DNA from: Ryuthela nishihirai | Taxonomy: Eukaryota; Arthropoda; Arachnida; Araneae; Heptathelidae | Direction: 5' to 3' | Assembly (NCBI GenBank): GCA_038380435.1 | Contig: JAWZYU010000011.1 | Location: 73,653,501 to 73,717,500, forward strand | DNA: 64,000 nt | Shown here: piece after piece, positions 34,463-44,836 of the stretch | Layout: each line of letters starts with the position of its first letter | How positions within the stretch are numbered: position 1 is the stretch's first letter | Notes under the pieces: generated by a model | What the model saw: the letters and a program-made list of their open reading frames with translations, nothing else | Told to the model about the DNA's origin: nothing | Databases searched by the model: none | Position numbers and translations under genes: made by a program

Positions 34463-35793
34463 GCCTTGGTGATGCTTATTGTCGTCCCTCCCTGAAAAGA
34501 GAAATTTAAGATTATTTTTAAGAATCTGACTTTATCTGTCCATCTGTTCTCTTGCAAGCCGAGAATATCTAAATTATAACAGTGGAATTCTTGTGTGAGG
34601 ACATCAAGAGAAAAAGCTCTGTGCAGAGTCCTCACATTCCAACTACCTATAGAGAGAAAATGGTTAGTGGGATGTTTAAAGAAACTATGTTTATTGAGAG
34701 AGGGAATGCCGACAATATCAAACAGCCCCCTAATCGCAGACATGGGGCAAAGACCTGTTCCCCCACCACTAAAGACTGAAGTCATCTACACTGGAAGACT
34801 TCCTCCAATGTAGAATTTGGCGATGCCAGTAGAAGCAAAGAGTTCAGGTGCCTGCGATGACCTCTGCTCAGGATTATCCACCAGCTGATAAACATATCCT
34901 GTGAATCTATTCATTTGGGGCTGTCAACCCACAAACAGAAAACACAGCAGAAGATTTTCCCTCCACAGAAGTCCACCAGTGTAGCAAAATCAGGATCCAT
35001 AATCAAGCTCAGAGCCATATATCTGTCCAGTCCAGTGGGTTTATATGGTCAGCACCAGGACCATGTGTGATTGACCACTCCTCAGCAGGGTAGAAAAAAA
35101 AAAGAAAAGTAGCCATAGTTTTCCAGATCAGTAGGCCACACTAATCCGGCAGCCCTCCCCTTCCATTCACTTCTACAAGAGAGTATCTCTTTTGAAAGGT
35201 ACTAACGGTCTGCACCACGAGAAGGCGGGGGGTGGACATTAGGTGTTAGGCCAGGCCAGTTCTATGCATCATCACAGGGGATTGGTGCATATAGCTCTCC
35301 TTCCAGTGACTACCTAGCTATCATTCACAAACTTGGGATTTGGTTTGTAAAATTAAGGAAATTTGACTAAATCGAGAAAACTTGGCAAAATTTTGGGGAG
35401 TTTGAAAATTCTGAAGTGACTTGGCAAATGTAAGAGAGATGTAAAGATTGGGATTGGTTTTGTGAAATTAAGGAAAGTTAAACAAATCAAGGGAAAATTC
35501 ACACTGACTTGGTACAGTTCAGACAAGATGTAAATATTGGGATTATTCCTGTTAAATTATGGCTACTTGGCAAAATTGGAAGTCAAATGACAAAATGCAG
35601 AAGAGTTGTGAAAATTGCCCTTAACCCCCCCCCCCCCCCCCCCCCCTCAAGGAGCGAAAATCTAGGGTAAAAACATGACAGAGACATTATTTGCTCAGTT
35701 GGTTGGCAAAATTTGATTTTCAAGTTGGAAAATTTTTGATTTCTCCCCCCCCGCCCCACAACCATAGTCCTTTGCTATGCCCCTGCCAGCATC

Positions 35794-36383
35794 TATTGCT
35801 GTTTTTATTATATAATCTATTTCCTGTTGAAGGTTATTTGTTCTGAACAACATCGGTACACACGTATGTAATGAGGTAATATACTTGCTTTCTTGTATTT
35901 AAATGTATGGGCGGAATGTGTAGGTATATAGTTGGGTATGTGTTTTCTTTCGGAATACAGCTATTTTGCAGTAATTTTCTTTTCGTGTTATTAATATATC
36001 AAGATATGCTATTTGGCATTTTTGTTCCAATTCATGGGTGAATTTTATTTTTGGTAAAATTGAATTAAAGATGTTAATGAAGTCATTTAACTTATCTAGT
36101 GGGTGTGGCCAAAAAAATCAATATATTGTTGACATATCATATATAGAGGGATGGGTGAAATTCAACTCTTGCTAAAGCAGTTTCTTCAACATGGCACACG
36201 ACTACATCTGCCATTAACCCTGACAGAGGGGATTCCATGGGGACCCCTCAGGAGCTAAACAAAGTTTAGATATTTCATTAGGGAGGAATGGGTCATTTTT
36301 AAGTTTTGTTAATTTACTTAATATATTTGGTATTCGATTCTTGGTAATGGGGTGACACTTTAATTGTGTATTGGTTTCAATAA
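35794..36383 (-). mobile_element. Penelope-like element, left copy, 5' part
   Basis: This is the continuation of the left Penelope copy beyond the hAT insertion. The minus strand encodes degraded reverse transcriptase, including a GVPMESPL version of the GVPMGSPL box in one frame. An N-terminal stretch (36214-36411, HPITKNRIPNILSKLTKLKN) joins directly to that box, so the central palm region is deleted. Positions 36130-36230 are the inverted equivalent of 36835-36900 in the right copy. Confidence 0.75.
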
Positions 36384-37500
36384 ATGAAATCAATATGTTC
36401 AGATACTCCACAACTATTTATTAAAATTAAATTACATAAACAAGATCACCCATTTAGACTGCTTGTATGCAAAAGAAAAGCACCCACATATAATTTAGAG
36501 GTTGCACTTAACCAATTTTTCAAAATGTATTTTTGTCCAACCAAATACACTCTAACAGCATGCTATGATGCAATACGTAAAATACAAAACACACATATTA
36601 ATAGTTACACTACTATGCATTCGCTCGACGTCATATCACTGTATCCTAACACACTTGTGTTGGATGCAGTGATGCGACTAAAAGCGGAATGGCTACAGGT
36701 TGCCCGGTCCAGCTCCCCAGAATACTTTAGAATGAACGAGGCGCTGGACTTGGCAACCTCCACCAATTTCTTCGATGTAAACAATCAGACATGGCGACAG
36801 ACCGAGGGTGTCCCCATGGGATCCCCTAGGTTATGACAGATGTAGTCATGTGGCATGTTGAAGAAACTGCGTAAGCAAGAGTTGAATTTCAGCATCCCTC
36901 TATATACGATACGTCAACGATATATTGATTTTTTGGTGAAACCCACTACATAAGTTAAACAACTTCATTAACACCTTTAATTCAATTTTACCAACAATAA
37001 AATTTACCCACGAATCCGAACAAAAATGCCAAATAGCATATATTGATATATTAATAACATGAAAAGAAAATTACTGTGAAACAACTGTATTCCGAAAGAA
37101 AACACATATACCCAATTATATACCTGCACATTCCACCCATTCATTTAAATACAAGAAAGTAAGTATATTACCTCATTACATACCTGTGTACTGATATTAT
37201 TCAGAACAAATAACCTTCAACAAGAAATAGATTATATAACAAAAACAGCAATAGATGCTGGTTATGCACAAAAAACATTAAATAGATGGGAAAGAAATGC
37301 AAAATATATCGTAATAAAAGAAACTCAACCACCCCTTAATCAAGATAAAGCAAGCTCAACATATGCACACAGCTTTCCATATATTAAAAAAAATTTCTGG
37401 TACAATGGAAAATTTCCTTAAGCAATACAATATTATTCTCCCAACAGCAATAACAAATACAATAAAAAAATCTAACTATCAATGACAGAGATAAAAAAAA
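36384..37500 (+). pseudogene. Penelope reverse transcriptase, truncated
   Basis: The 150-residue frame (36384-36836) shows IKLHKQDHPFRLLVCKRKAP (fingers), SLDVISLYPN (motif A with Asp; most relatives have SLFTN) and TEGVPMGSPRL (the Penelope GVPMGSPL box). A stop follows at once. The next region reads YVNDILIFW in place of the YVDD-type catalytic box and is broken by further stops. Reverse transcriptase of this class is related to telomerase. Confidence 0.82.
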
Positions 37501-37599
37501 CCACCACGGGTGGAGTCTATGAGATTAATATCCCAGACCCCACAAAAATATTACAGGGAAAAAATAAATATATAGACATATAAGCAGTATAATAATAGG

Positions 37600-37899
37600 A
37601 TGCAAGAGCATCAAAATGACATTGAAAATCAAAAACCTAACACAGCACTAACACAAACTATACTAGAAAATAACATTAAAATGGCTAACATTAATTTTAA
37701 ACCATTAGTAGCACCCCAATCAAAATTTCAGCTTCTGTACGCCAAAACACTTTTGATACAGATCCATCTTAATAGAATATACAATATGGAGATTCCTCCC
37801 CTTCCGTCTGCATGGAATCTCCTTCAACATCAGCAGACCAACACACACAACACTACGCATGAATACGTAATTACTGACAGCAATCAGACACATATATAG
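37600..37899 (+). pseudogene. Penelope GIY-YIG domain remnant (right copy)
   Basis: The frame MQEHQNDIENQKPNTALTQT onward is the same protein as the left copy's 29736-30125. The upstream YIG part is frameshifted: the nucleotides encode the KTYKQYNNRM stretch only after a one-base change near 37575. The domain is therefore dead in this copy. Confidence 0.8.
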
Positions 37900-37922
37900 T
37901 GAGGCAACTTCATTCAGTTATC

Positions 37923-37971
37923 AGGAGCTGACGAAGTCGCATGTAGGTAGATGGCAAAATGTGTTGCTCCT
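37923..37971 (+). ncRNA. Hammerhead-like motif, right Penelope copy (decayed)
   Basis: The sequence has AGGAGCTGACGA at one end and GTTGCTCCT at the other, matching 29632-29679. The second core block reads GGCAAAATG, further from consensus than the left copy. Confidence 0.4.
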
Positions 37972-39029
37972 ATTACCATCATGGAGCAGGCAGGGTCATG
38001 AATTTTATTAGTTTTAAAGTTATGTTGGTGAGTTTTTAAGATGGTTTAAAGTTTTATCTGGATATTTTAAAGTGCATAAATCTTGAGGAAAGTGCAATGG
38101 AATATTAATAAGTTTGTATACCAGTAATTGCACAAAGCTTTTTAGCCATTTGAGATATTGGTTACCAACATCAGAATACTGGCAGTGTAACATCTAGTAA
38201 GGACTCTTAAACGTGAGTCAATAATGGCAAAAGACTGTGATCTGATTCGCTTACATAGATAGCGGAACATTTGTTAAAGATCTGCAGTAGTCAGCTAACA
38301 GCCATTAAGAACGTTTTCCTAAAGTAATAGAATAAATATAGTCCAATAGTACAAAATGAGAAGAACAGACTTTTGCAAAGAAGAACCTCACCAACAAAGA
38401 GTGATGGCAAGATAACTATGTGCAACAACATCATAATATCAAGTATGTTCTTAAGGACTGTTGCCTGGAATCGGTGATTGCTACGGCATAGTGCACACCT
38501 CCAACAAGGTGCAAATAACAACATCCATTCTCCAGTGCAGCTGTACCAGCCTTCAAGAATTCTGGTAAATAGACTTTATCTTTTTATTCCATTTAGGTGT
38601 ACTTTGAGCTAAACTATTCAAAGGATATATCATAGTGTTTAGGAATAACTAATAACATCTTGATTGAGTAAATAGTAACTGAATAGTGATATTATACTCA
38701 GAATTCTGTTAACCCAATGCACTCCTCCTGATTTGAAAGTCACAAAAATGCAGATAGCTGTAATGTAACAGCTTTAATCTTGTATAATTAGCTATAAATA
38801 GCATAATGAAATAGTTAAATTATATATTAATCAAAAGGAAATTTCCTTCTGAATAATATAATATTTAACCTGAAACACGATTTTTATTCCTTTTAATGAT
38901 TCTTTTCAGTATTGCATATTTTGCACATGGCCAGTGTTATACAAAGTGACTGGACTTCTCACTTTCACGGGATTTTTTGAACTTGTTATGAAACGGAAAA
39001 AAAATGTGTAAAAACAGAATTGGATGTAT

Positions 39030-40054
39030 ATTGAAGTTGTCTGTAAAATCTATCCTTCCCATCCTAATCGGCATCCTCAGTTGGGACATAACAGCAGATA
39101 ACATTAAAGTCTTTAATGCTTGTCTGAAATTTTGCTGTAAGAAACCTTTCATTAATGCACTCATATTGTAGAAGATAATCACTAGCGTGTCTGCTGAGAA
39201 GCAGATACGCTAGTGATACGCCTTGCTGATGCTTATTATCATCCCTAAAAAGAGAAATTTAAGATTAATTTTTAAGAATCTGACCTTTATCTGGTCCATC
39301 TGGTCTCTTGCAAGCCGAGAATAAATTATAATGGTGGAATTCTTGTGTGAGGACATCAAGAGAAAAAGCTCTGTGCAGAGTCCTTACATTCCAACTACTT
39401 ATGGAGAGAAAATGGTTAGTGGGATGTTTAAAGAAACTATGTTTATTTAATGAGATGTTTATTCAGAGAGGGAATGCTAACAATATCAAACAGCCTCCTA
39501 ATCACAGGTATGGGGAAAAGATCTGTTCCCCCACCACTAAAGGCTGAAGCCATCTACACTGGAAGACTTCCTTCAATGTAGAATTTGACGATGCCCATAG
39601 AAGCAAGAGTTCAGATACCTACAATGACCTCTGCTCAGGATTATCCACCAGCTGATAAAACATATCCTGTGAATCTATTCACTTGGGGCTGTCAACCTAC
39701 AAACAAACAGAATGGAAGATTTTCCTTTCACATAAGCCCACCAGTGCAGGAAATTCAGAATCCATAATCAAGCTCAGGGCCATAATTCTGTTCAGGTTTA
39801 TATATATGGTCAGCACCAGGACCATGTATGGTTGACCACTCCTCAGCAGGGTAGAAAAAAAGAATAGTAGCCATAGCAGTCCTCTCTTCCATTCTATTCC
39901 ACAAGAGAGAATCTCTTTTGAAAGATATTAACACCCTGCACCATGAGAAGGCAGGGTTGGACATTAGGTGCTAGGCCTGGCTAATTCTTTGAGTCATCAT
40001 AGGGAATTAGTGCATAGCTCTCCTTACAGTGAATACCTAGCTACCATTTACAGA
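39030..40054 (-). mobile_element. LINE 5' fragment L5
   Basis: This segment contains the endonuclease N-terminal region and the complete 5' region, ending in CTAGCTACCATTTACAGA at about 40054. It includes a 15-bp duplication that separates TGTTTAT repeats at 39440-39465. A snap-back duplication lies at 39178-39217. A Tc1 remnant begins immediately after its 5' end. Confidence 0.8.
39178..39217. repeat. 18-bp fold-back in LINE L5
   Basis: Arms 39178-39195 and 39200-39217, one mismatch, loop GAGA. Other LINE copies lack the TACGCTAGTGAT insertion that forms the right arm. Confidence 0.9.
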
Positions 40055-40099
40055 TTCACTGAAATAACATCACTCTTACTGCAACAGAAGATCCCATAT

Positions 40100-40834
40100 T
40101 TCCTGCAAATTACGTGGTTTGGGTGATGCTACTTATACCTGTTCCTACAACTCAAACCACAAATGCTTGACAGGATTCATGTTTGCTGAATTTGGGGCCA
40201 TGGCAATAAATGGAATTCCTCATCATGCTCTAGGTATCATATCTGAACCTTCTTTGCAGTGTGACATGGGGGCATTGTCTTGTTGAAAGATGCCAGCAGG
40301 GAATACAGTCAACATAAAGGGGTGTACTTGGTCAGCCACAATGTTCAGGTAGGTGACAGCTATCAGAGTTTGCTCTGCATATAGGATAATTGGTCCAAGT
40401 GTTCCCCAAGAAAATATTGCCCAGACCATCACACTCTCTCCAGTCACCTGGATCTGTCCCACAGTGCATCCAGGTGAGAAGGCTTCCATGGGTAAACATC
40501 ACACACAAACTCGTTTGTCCACATGGTGTATCAGAAAACGGGATTCGTCTGACTATGTGACCTTCTTCCAGTCTTTTATGATCCAATGTTGATGATTACA
40601 TGCCCACTGCAAGCATTGACGACAGTGAATGGCTGTGAGCATAGGCACAATAATAAATGGGTCTGCAAAGACCCATATCCAAGAGCTTAAATGAACAGTG
40701 TGTTCAGACACATAAAGCTCTTTACCACAATTGAAATTATGGGTAATGTTAGCCACATTAGCCCTCCTGTTGCTGCAGAAAAGACAAGATAGCCTGTGTT
40801 GACCTCTGGCATCAACGAGGGCTGGCTGGCCCAT
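40100..40834 (-). pseudogene. Tc1-like transposase remnant, apparent 36-residue D-E spacing (M2)
   Basis: The N-terminal frame (40553-40834) begins MGQPALVDARGQHRLS and holds the paired helix-turn-helix region. The catalytic segment shows VTQSDESRF (another frame), VMVWAIFSWGTLGP, FQQDNAPMSHCKE and then NSANMNPVKHLW, where Lys replaces the catalytic Glu. The count between the second Asp and that Lys is 36 with two stops in between. A perfect 32-bp fold-back at 40875-40941 disrupts the 5' leader. Confidence 0.8.
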
Positions 40835-40874
40835 GTCTTGTCAGCGGTTCGAAGTGGCACCTGTTTCGGACCTT

Positions 40875-40941
40875 CTTTGATTTGAACTAACTACTGCAGC
40901 TTACCATGCTGGTAAGCTGCAGTAGTTAGTTCAAATCAAAG
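40875..40941. repeat. Perfect 32-bp fold-back palindrome in Tc1 M2
   Basis: Arms 40875-40906 and 40910-40941 with a TGC loop. Confidence 0.95.
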
Positions 40942-41451
40942 ATAGTTCTATCAAAGCTGTTTCGGAGATGCTCTTACTAAGGTGTCTTGCCATAATATTC
41001 TGGCCTTTGTTGAAATCAGATAAATCCTTTGCTTTTCCACATTGCGATGAAATGAAATATGCCTGCGAGAGCTCCAACCCAGGTATTATATATATCATTC
41101 GTAACCTTTGCATGTGACATTGATTGGCTGCAATCATGCTTCTTTGCATAATGCAGAGGTGGTTTTAATGTATTGGCTGATTGATGTATATATAAGTTAG
41201 GGTAAAAATAGAGGGACCCTTGATCTATGTTTGCAATGGGGTCCACATCCTCTAGTTACAACAGTGAATATAAGCTCACTGGGCAAAAAATTAGTCATTT
41301 CCCACCATAAGAGAGTTATGTCCGTTTGACAGCAACAGAGGGTGCACCAGTAATAAACACGTCCCACAAATAGCTGTGCCGTGCAGTATGGAGTTCATAC
41401 AGTGACAAGAAGTGGTTGTGTGCCATATGTGTATTAGTTGCTCCATGAAAC

Positions 41452-42510
41452 ATGGATCATGTCAAAGATGTGGATGAGTGGCAAAAAGGTGTTATTGCAT
41501 TTGACAGAGCCAAAGGGCATAGTGTACAAGAAGTTGCTTCCTCTGCAGGTGTGCCAAAATGTACTGTCCAAAGGGTCTTCCAGCAGTGGGGTACATCGCA
41601 GTCCATAGCTAATTGTCGCCAGAAGTGCAGCAGAAAAACTGTGCTCACCAATAGGGACTGTCACAGTGTGTCACACACTGTGACGGTCCCTATTGGCAAA
41701 CAGCTTTGCAATGAGGCAGGAACTGCTCTAGTCAGTCAATGCAGGCCTACAACAAGCTGTTTTTGAATGAACTCTCCAAAGGGAACTGCATGCCATGGAT
41801 ATCTGGAGCAGAGTACCTTGGAAGAGACCCATGTTAACAGTTCTGCACAAGGCTGCACAGCTACAGTTTGGCATGGTGTCACAAAGACTGGACTGTCGAC
41901 TCTTGGAAGAATGTGATCTGGTTGGATGAATCACGTTTTTGCTTGTACTGAAATGATGTGAGGCGATGGGTACATCATAAGCTGCATGAAGCCTTCCATA
42001 CAGATTGTGTGCAAGATCCTGTATAGCTGGAGAGGCTCTGTGATGTTCTGGGGATGTTTCATGTAGGAGGAAAGGGGTCCTTTGGTTGTGGTGACATCAC
42101 ACTTGAACCAGAGGGGCTATATGGAAATACTGGATGATCACATGCTGCCTTTTGTGCAACATTTCCACAGTGAACACCAGAAGGATACCCCAGTCTTCCA
42201 AGACGACAACTGTCATGTGCACAGGGCTCAAAGTGTGTCGGATTGACACAATGAGCATTCTGAAGCCTTCGAACATCTCGATTGGCCCGCCAAATCCCCG
42301 GATTTGAATCCCATAGAAAATTTGTGGGACTATTTGGAGCAACGTGTGAAGCGCTGTCCCAGCCATCTGGCCAATTTGCCTGAACTACGGCATTTGTTCT
42401 GGAAGAGTGGATGAATATTGATGTGCACTACATCCGCACACTGGTGGCATCCATGCCTGACAGGATTTCGGCTATTCTTCGGTCACACAGAAGCATTACA
42501 CGCTATTAGG
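41452..42510 (+). pseudogene. Tc1-like transposase, heavily broken (M3)
   Basis: The intact N-terminal frame (41452-41766) reads MDHVKDVDEWQKGVIAFDRA and continues through SSAGVPKCTVQRVFQQWG, a helix-turn-helix typical of Tc1. A 23-bp imperfect fold-back at 41648-41696 replaces part of this domain. Downstream pieces in shifted frames show VWLDESRF-type and DDNCHVH sequences and a final WPAKSPDLNPIENLWDYLEQ, all three catalytic regions. Stops are numerous. Confidence 0.85.
41648..41696. repeat. 23-bp fold-back palindrome in Tc1 M3
   Basis: Arms 41648-41670 and 41674-41696 with one mismatch and a 3-nt loop, inside the transposase DNA-binding domain. Confidence 0.93.
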
Positions 42511-42552
42511 TGACATTCAGCCAGGGGTGACTAATTATTTGTCCTGTGAGCT

Positions 42553-42894
42553 TATGATAAATTTTTTTCATAATGATTATCTTTTAGTATGTAATTATTG
42601 TAACACTTTTTCATTGTATTTCAGTATAATGAATATATTTTGGACACCTGCTTGATTTAATTATACTGACAATTCACTGTATTAGCCAATATTTTTTGTA
42701 ACTTATCAGCTGATCTCATATTTCTCAAGATGTGTCATACAGCTTATTTCAACATTTTCATCTCAAAAGAAATTTGTATAAAGTCTGAAAACACAGGTTC
42801 AATAAGCTTAAATATTATTTAATATCAATGATGTCACTGTTACATTAAATTTAGGTAATTACAGAATTAAAACAGTATATCAGCTAGAAGCATA
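42553..42894. other. Unassigned spacer between Tc1 M3 and M4
   Basis: AT-rich; no gene or repeat recognised. Confidence 0.5.
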
Positions 42895-44086
42895 CACAGT
42901 TATATCAGAATTATATGACCACCCACGGAATCACAGTGTACCTGCCCAGGTGCGTCACAGAGTGCACATGACAAGGTCGACCACATGGAGATATAAGCAA
43001 CCGGCCAGGACACATGAGCCATAGTGCATAACGTGAGCACAATGGACAGAGGTACTGATTTGACAGACATTCAAAAAGGAATGATCATCAGCTACTGCGC
43101 CAAGGGTGGAAGCATCTTGGAAACAGCAGATTTCATGGGCTGTTCACGAGGTGCTGTAGTAAGGGTGTACTAAGAATGGACCGCTGGCACACTGAGTACC
43201 TCCAGATGTCACAACTGTGGAGCCCCAAAGGCCATCGAGTGCAGAGGAGAATGTTGCCTCTGTCGACTGGTAAAGGGCAATCAATGCACAACAGTGCAGC
43301 AATTGACCACTCAAATGAAGGCTGGGGCACTCAGGTAAGTGTCCCCGATAACAGTAGAGTGAACCCTGTTATGCATGGGTCTCCGGAGTTGACACTGCGT
43401 AAAGGTGCCCATGTTAACCAAGGTCCATCGGCAAAGACGCCTGCAGTTCAGACGGGTCTAGTGACATTGGCTAGTGGAAGAGTGGAAAAAGGTAGTTTTC
43501 TCCGATGAATCTAGGTTTCTACTCCACAGAAGTGATGGGAAATGGTGGATACAGCATCAGACACACAAGAACCAACAGTTGCAACAGTGCATTGTGCATG
43601 TCTGGGGGATGTTTTCCTGGTATGACCTGGGATTGCTGGTACCACTGGATGAGTCCCTGAAGTCAATGGCTACCTGTCCATCCTCGCTTACCACATGCAT
43701 CCCTTCATGTTGGACTTTACCCTGGTGGTGATGGTGTCTACCAACAGGATGATGCGCCCTGCCATGTCGCTAAGGTGGTGCATGACTAGTTCCAGGAACA
43801 CAACAACATTGTCTCCGTTCTCCCTTGGCCGGCGAAATCGTTCAACCTCAATCCCATTGAGTACTTGTGGGACCATTTGGATCGACAGGTTCGGCATGTG
43901 GACCCACAACCACGTCATCTCCGGAACCTCCATGCTCTGCTGGAGTCTGAATGGGCACGTGTACCTCTGGCAACCTTCAAGGGCCTCATTGCATCCATGC
44001 CATGCTGTCTCGCCGCCGCTGTCATCCGGGCCAAGGGTGGTTATTCCCATTATTAGGAAGGTGGTCATATTATTCCGATATGACTG
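42895..44086 (+). mobile_element. Tc1/mariner element M4
   Basis: The left end (CAGTTATATCAGAATTATAT from 42897) and the complement of the right end (CAGTCATATCGGAATAATAT from 44086) form terminal repeats continuing into ACCACC. A TA follows the right end. Two bases (CA) separate the left repeat from its TA, so the exact left boundary is uncertain by 2 bp. Length is about 1190 bp. Confidence 0.88.
43042..44056 (+). pseudogene. Tc1-like transposase with 36-residue D-E spacing (M4)
   Basis: Translation starts MDRGTDLTDIQKGMIISYCA and ends FKGLIASMPCC...GGYSHY. A paired helix-turn-helix is followed by VVFSDESRFLLH (first Asp), VWGMFSWYDLGLLVPL, VYQQDDAPCHVAKVV (second Asp) and FNLNPIEYLWDHL (Glu). 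I count 36 residues between the second Asp and the Glu, against 34 in M1 and M6, which fits the reported DD36E group. Stops at VRVY, in the linker and at VVHD, plus frameshifts near 43700, inactivate it. Confidence 0.85.
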
Positions 44087-44358
44087 TATATATTGTTTTC
44101 TTGTTGTACAACTTAATAAATTATATGCCAGGTGAATTCAAATAACTTCCCCTTGCTGTAAGCAATGGAAGAATTAGGTTTCTCATGAAATCAATTCTTA
44201 ACTCAGAGACTCTAAAATTCTCAATGTCTCTGTAGTCAGACATAACTACATATAAAACAGATAAACACTTTATTTTGCCAGTTAGATTTATTAACAAGTG
44301 TATATAAGTTAGGCACTAAAACGTGTATATAAGTTGTGCTAAGTACATATTTGTAGAA

Positions 44359-44396
44359 GCTGAGAGCTTTCAACTGTATTTGACAGACATCATCAG
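44359..44396 (-). ncRNA. Hammerhead-like ribozyme core, left arm
   Basis: On minus the order is CTGATGA, a stem with CTGT and ACAG halves, GAAA, the hairpin GCT-CTC-AGC, and TTC. This is the order core I, stem II, core II, stem III and a possible NUH cleavage triplet. One extra U lies between CTGATGA and stem II. I did not find a convincing stem I. Confidence 0.4.
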
Positions 44397-44700
44397 GGTG
44401 GTGCAAAGTTCCTTGGGGGAGCTGTTCATTGGTGAAGTATATAAATAGTCAAAAGTCAAGCAGCAAAAGGCTCTGCACTTTTCACTGCCAATATAAAATT
44501 TTCAACAATATACCCAAGTGTTCAATGGCAAAAGACTGAAGATCAGCTACTCAGGGATTTTAGCTCCATTACAAGAATGGTGAAACTTATTTCTGCTGCA
44601 GGATTATTTTCAGCTGCAAGTGTCTCCATGAAAAAGGTTTAATTTTTGCCTATTTAATACTTCATCAATGAACCACTTCTCCATGTAAGTTTGTGCCACC

Positions 44701-44741
44701 CTGATGATGACTGCCAAGTACAATCAAAAGCGCTCAGCTTT
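44701..44741 (+). ncRNA. Hammerhead-like ribozyme core, right arm
   Basis: The plus strand reads CTGATGA, a decayed stem II, AAAA in place of GAAA, GCG-CTC-AGC and TTTC. It is the diverged mirror copy of the left-arm core. Confidence 0.35.
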
Positions 44742-44836
44742 CTACAATTATGTACATATCTTGCACATTTTAGTGCCTAACTAATATACCTAACTGGCAA
44801 AATAAAGTGTTTTCCTTTGTTACATGTTAATTATGA

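Larger units (their letters stand above)
31534..35332 (-). mobile_element. RTE-like LINE copy L2 with exact target duplication
   Basis: This copy runs from the 5' end at 35332 to the (ATC)n tail at 31534. It is flanked by the 8-bp direct repeat TTGGGATT (31526-31533 and 35333-35340), which defines both ends. It lies inside the hAT-like element 30353-35785 and is interrupted by an S1 SINE at 33460-33671. Coding pieces include endonuclease (33719-34462), reverse transcriptase N-terminal half (32823-33311) and C-terminal half (31865-32434, 31569-31892). Several frameshifts and stops break the frame, so this copy is dead. Confidence 0.88.
30353..35785. mobile_element. hAT-like non-autonomous element with nested cargo
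   Basis: The ends are inverted: CAGGGGCGTAGC at 30353 and GCTATGCCCCTG ending at 35785. Both sides carry the 8-bp direct repeat CCAGCATC (30345-30352, 35786-35793), the hallmark target duplication of hAT transposons. The element sits in the left Penelope copy; the flanks rejoin perfectly against the uninterrupted right copy at 37245-37262. Without the nested LINE it would be about 1.6 kb. No transposase is visible. Its own sequence consists of degenerate short repeats of the type ACTTGGCAAAAT (30370-30710, 35340-35720) and a 22-base poly-C run near 35625. Confidence 0.92.
36384..38780 (+). mobile_element. Penelope-like element, right copy
   Basis: On the plus strand the copy runs from reverse transcriptase (36384-36836) through decayed palm and thumb sequence, GIY-YIG remnants (37500-37899) and a hammerhead-like motif (37923-37971) to a long 3' region. 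It forms a head-to-head inverted pair with the left copy. The two copies share sequence right into flanking R1-type repeat (38790-39005 versus 28570-28800). Confidence 0.85.
40055..41186 (-). mobile_element. Tc1/mariner remnant M2, one end missing
   Basis: The right end reads GTATTGGCTGATTGATG followed by TA at 41187-41188, a recognisable Tc1 terminal repeat (its complement starts CATCAATCAGCCAATAC). The left end directly abuts the LINE 5' fragment and has no matching terminal repeat, so it is truncated. The transposase lies on the minus strand at about 40100-40834. Confidence 0.8.
41273..42552 (+). mobile_element. Tc1/mariner element M3, complete ends
   Basis: The element starts AGCTCACTGGGCAAAAAATT at 41273 and ends with the near complement AATTATTTGTCCTGTGAGCT at 42552, with TA on both sides (41271-41272, 42553-42554). 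Length is 1280 bp. It lies only 86 bp from the end of M2. Confidence 0.9.
44264..44820. mobile_element. Fold-back element with hammerhead-like cores in both arms
   Basis: The arms 44264-44451 and 44650-44820 are inverted relative to each other, with an unrelated centre of about 200 bp. Matching landmarks include AACACTTTATTTTGCCAG on the left and its complement on the right, and GGTGAAGTAT against ATACTTCATC nearer the centre. Each arm contains a CTGATGA core, an A-rich block and a GCTCTCAGC-type hairpin (44359-44396 minus; 44701-44738 plus). No protein is encoded. It lies between Tc1 M4 and R1-like sequence. It may derive from the terminal region of a Penelope-like element in head-to-head arrangement. 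Confidence 0.65.

Noticed and set aside
35625..35647. Poly-C run as a functional G-quadruplex site
   Set aside because: Single homopolymer inside decayed hAT sequence; length is likely unstable or uncertain in assembly.
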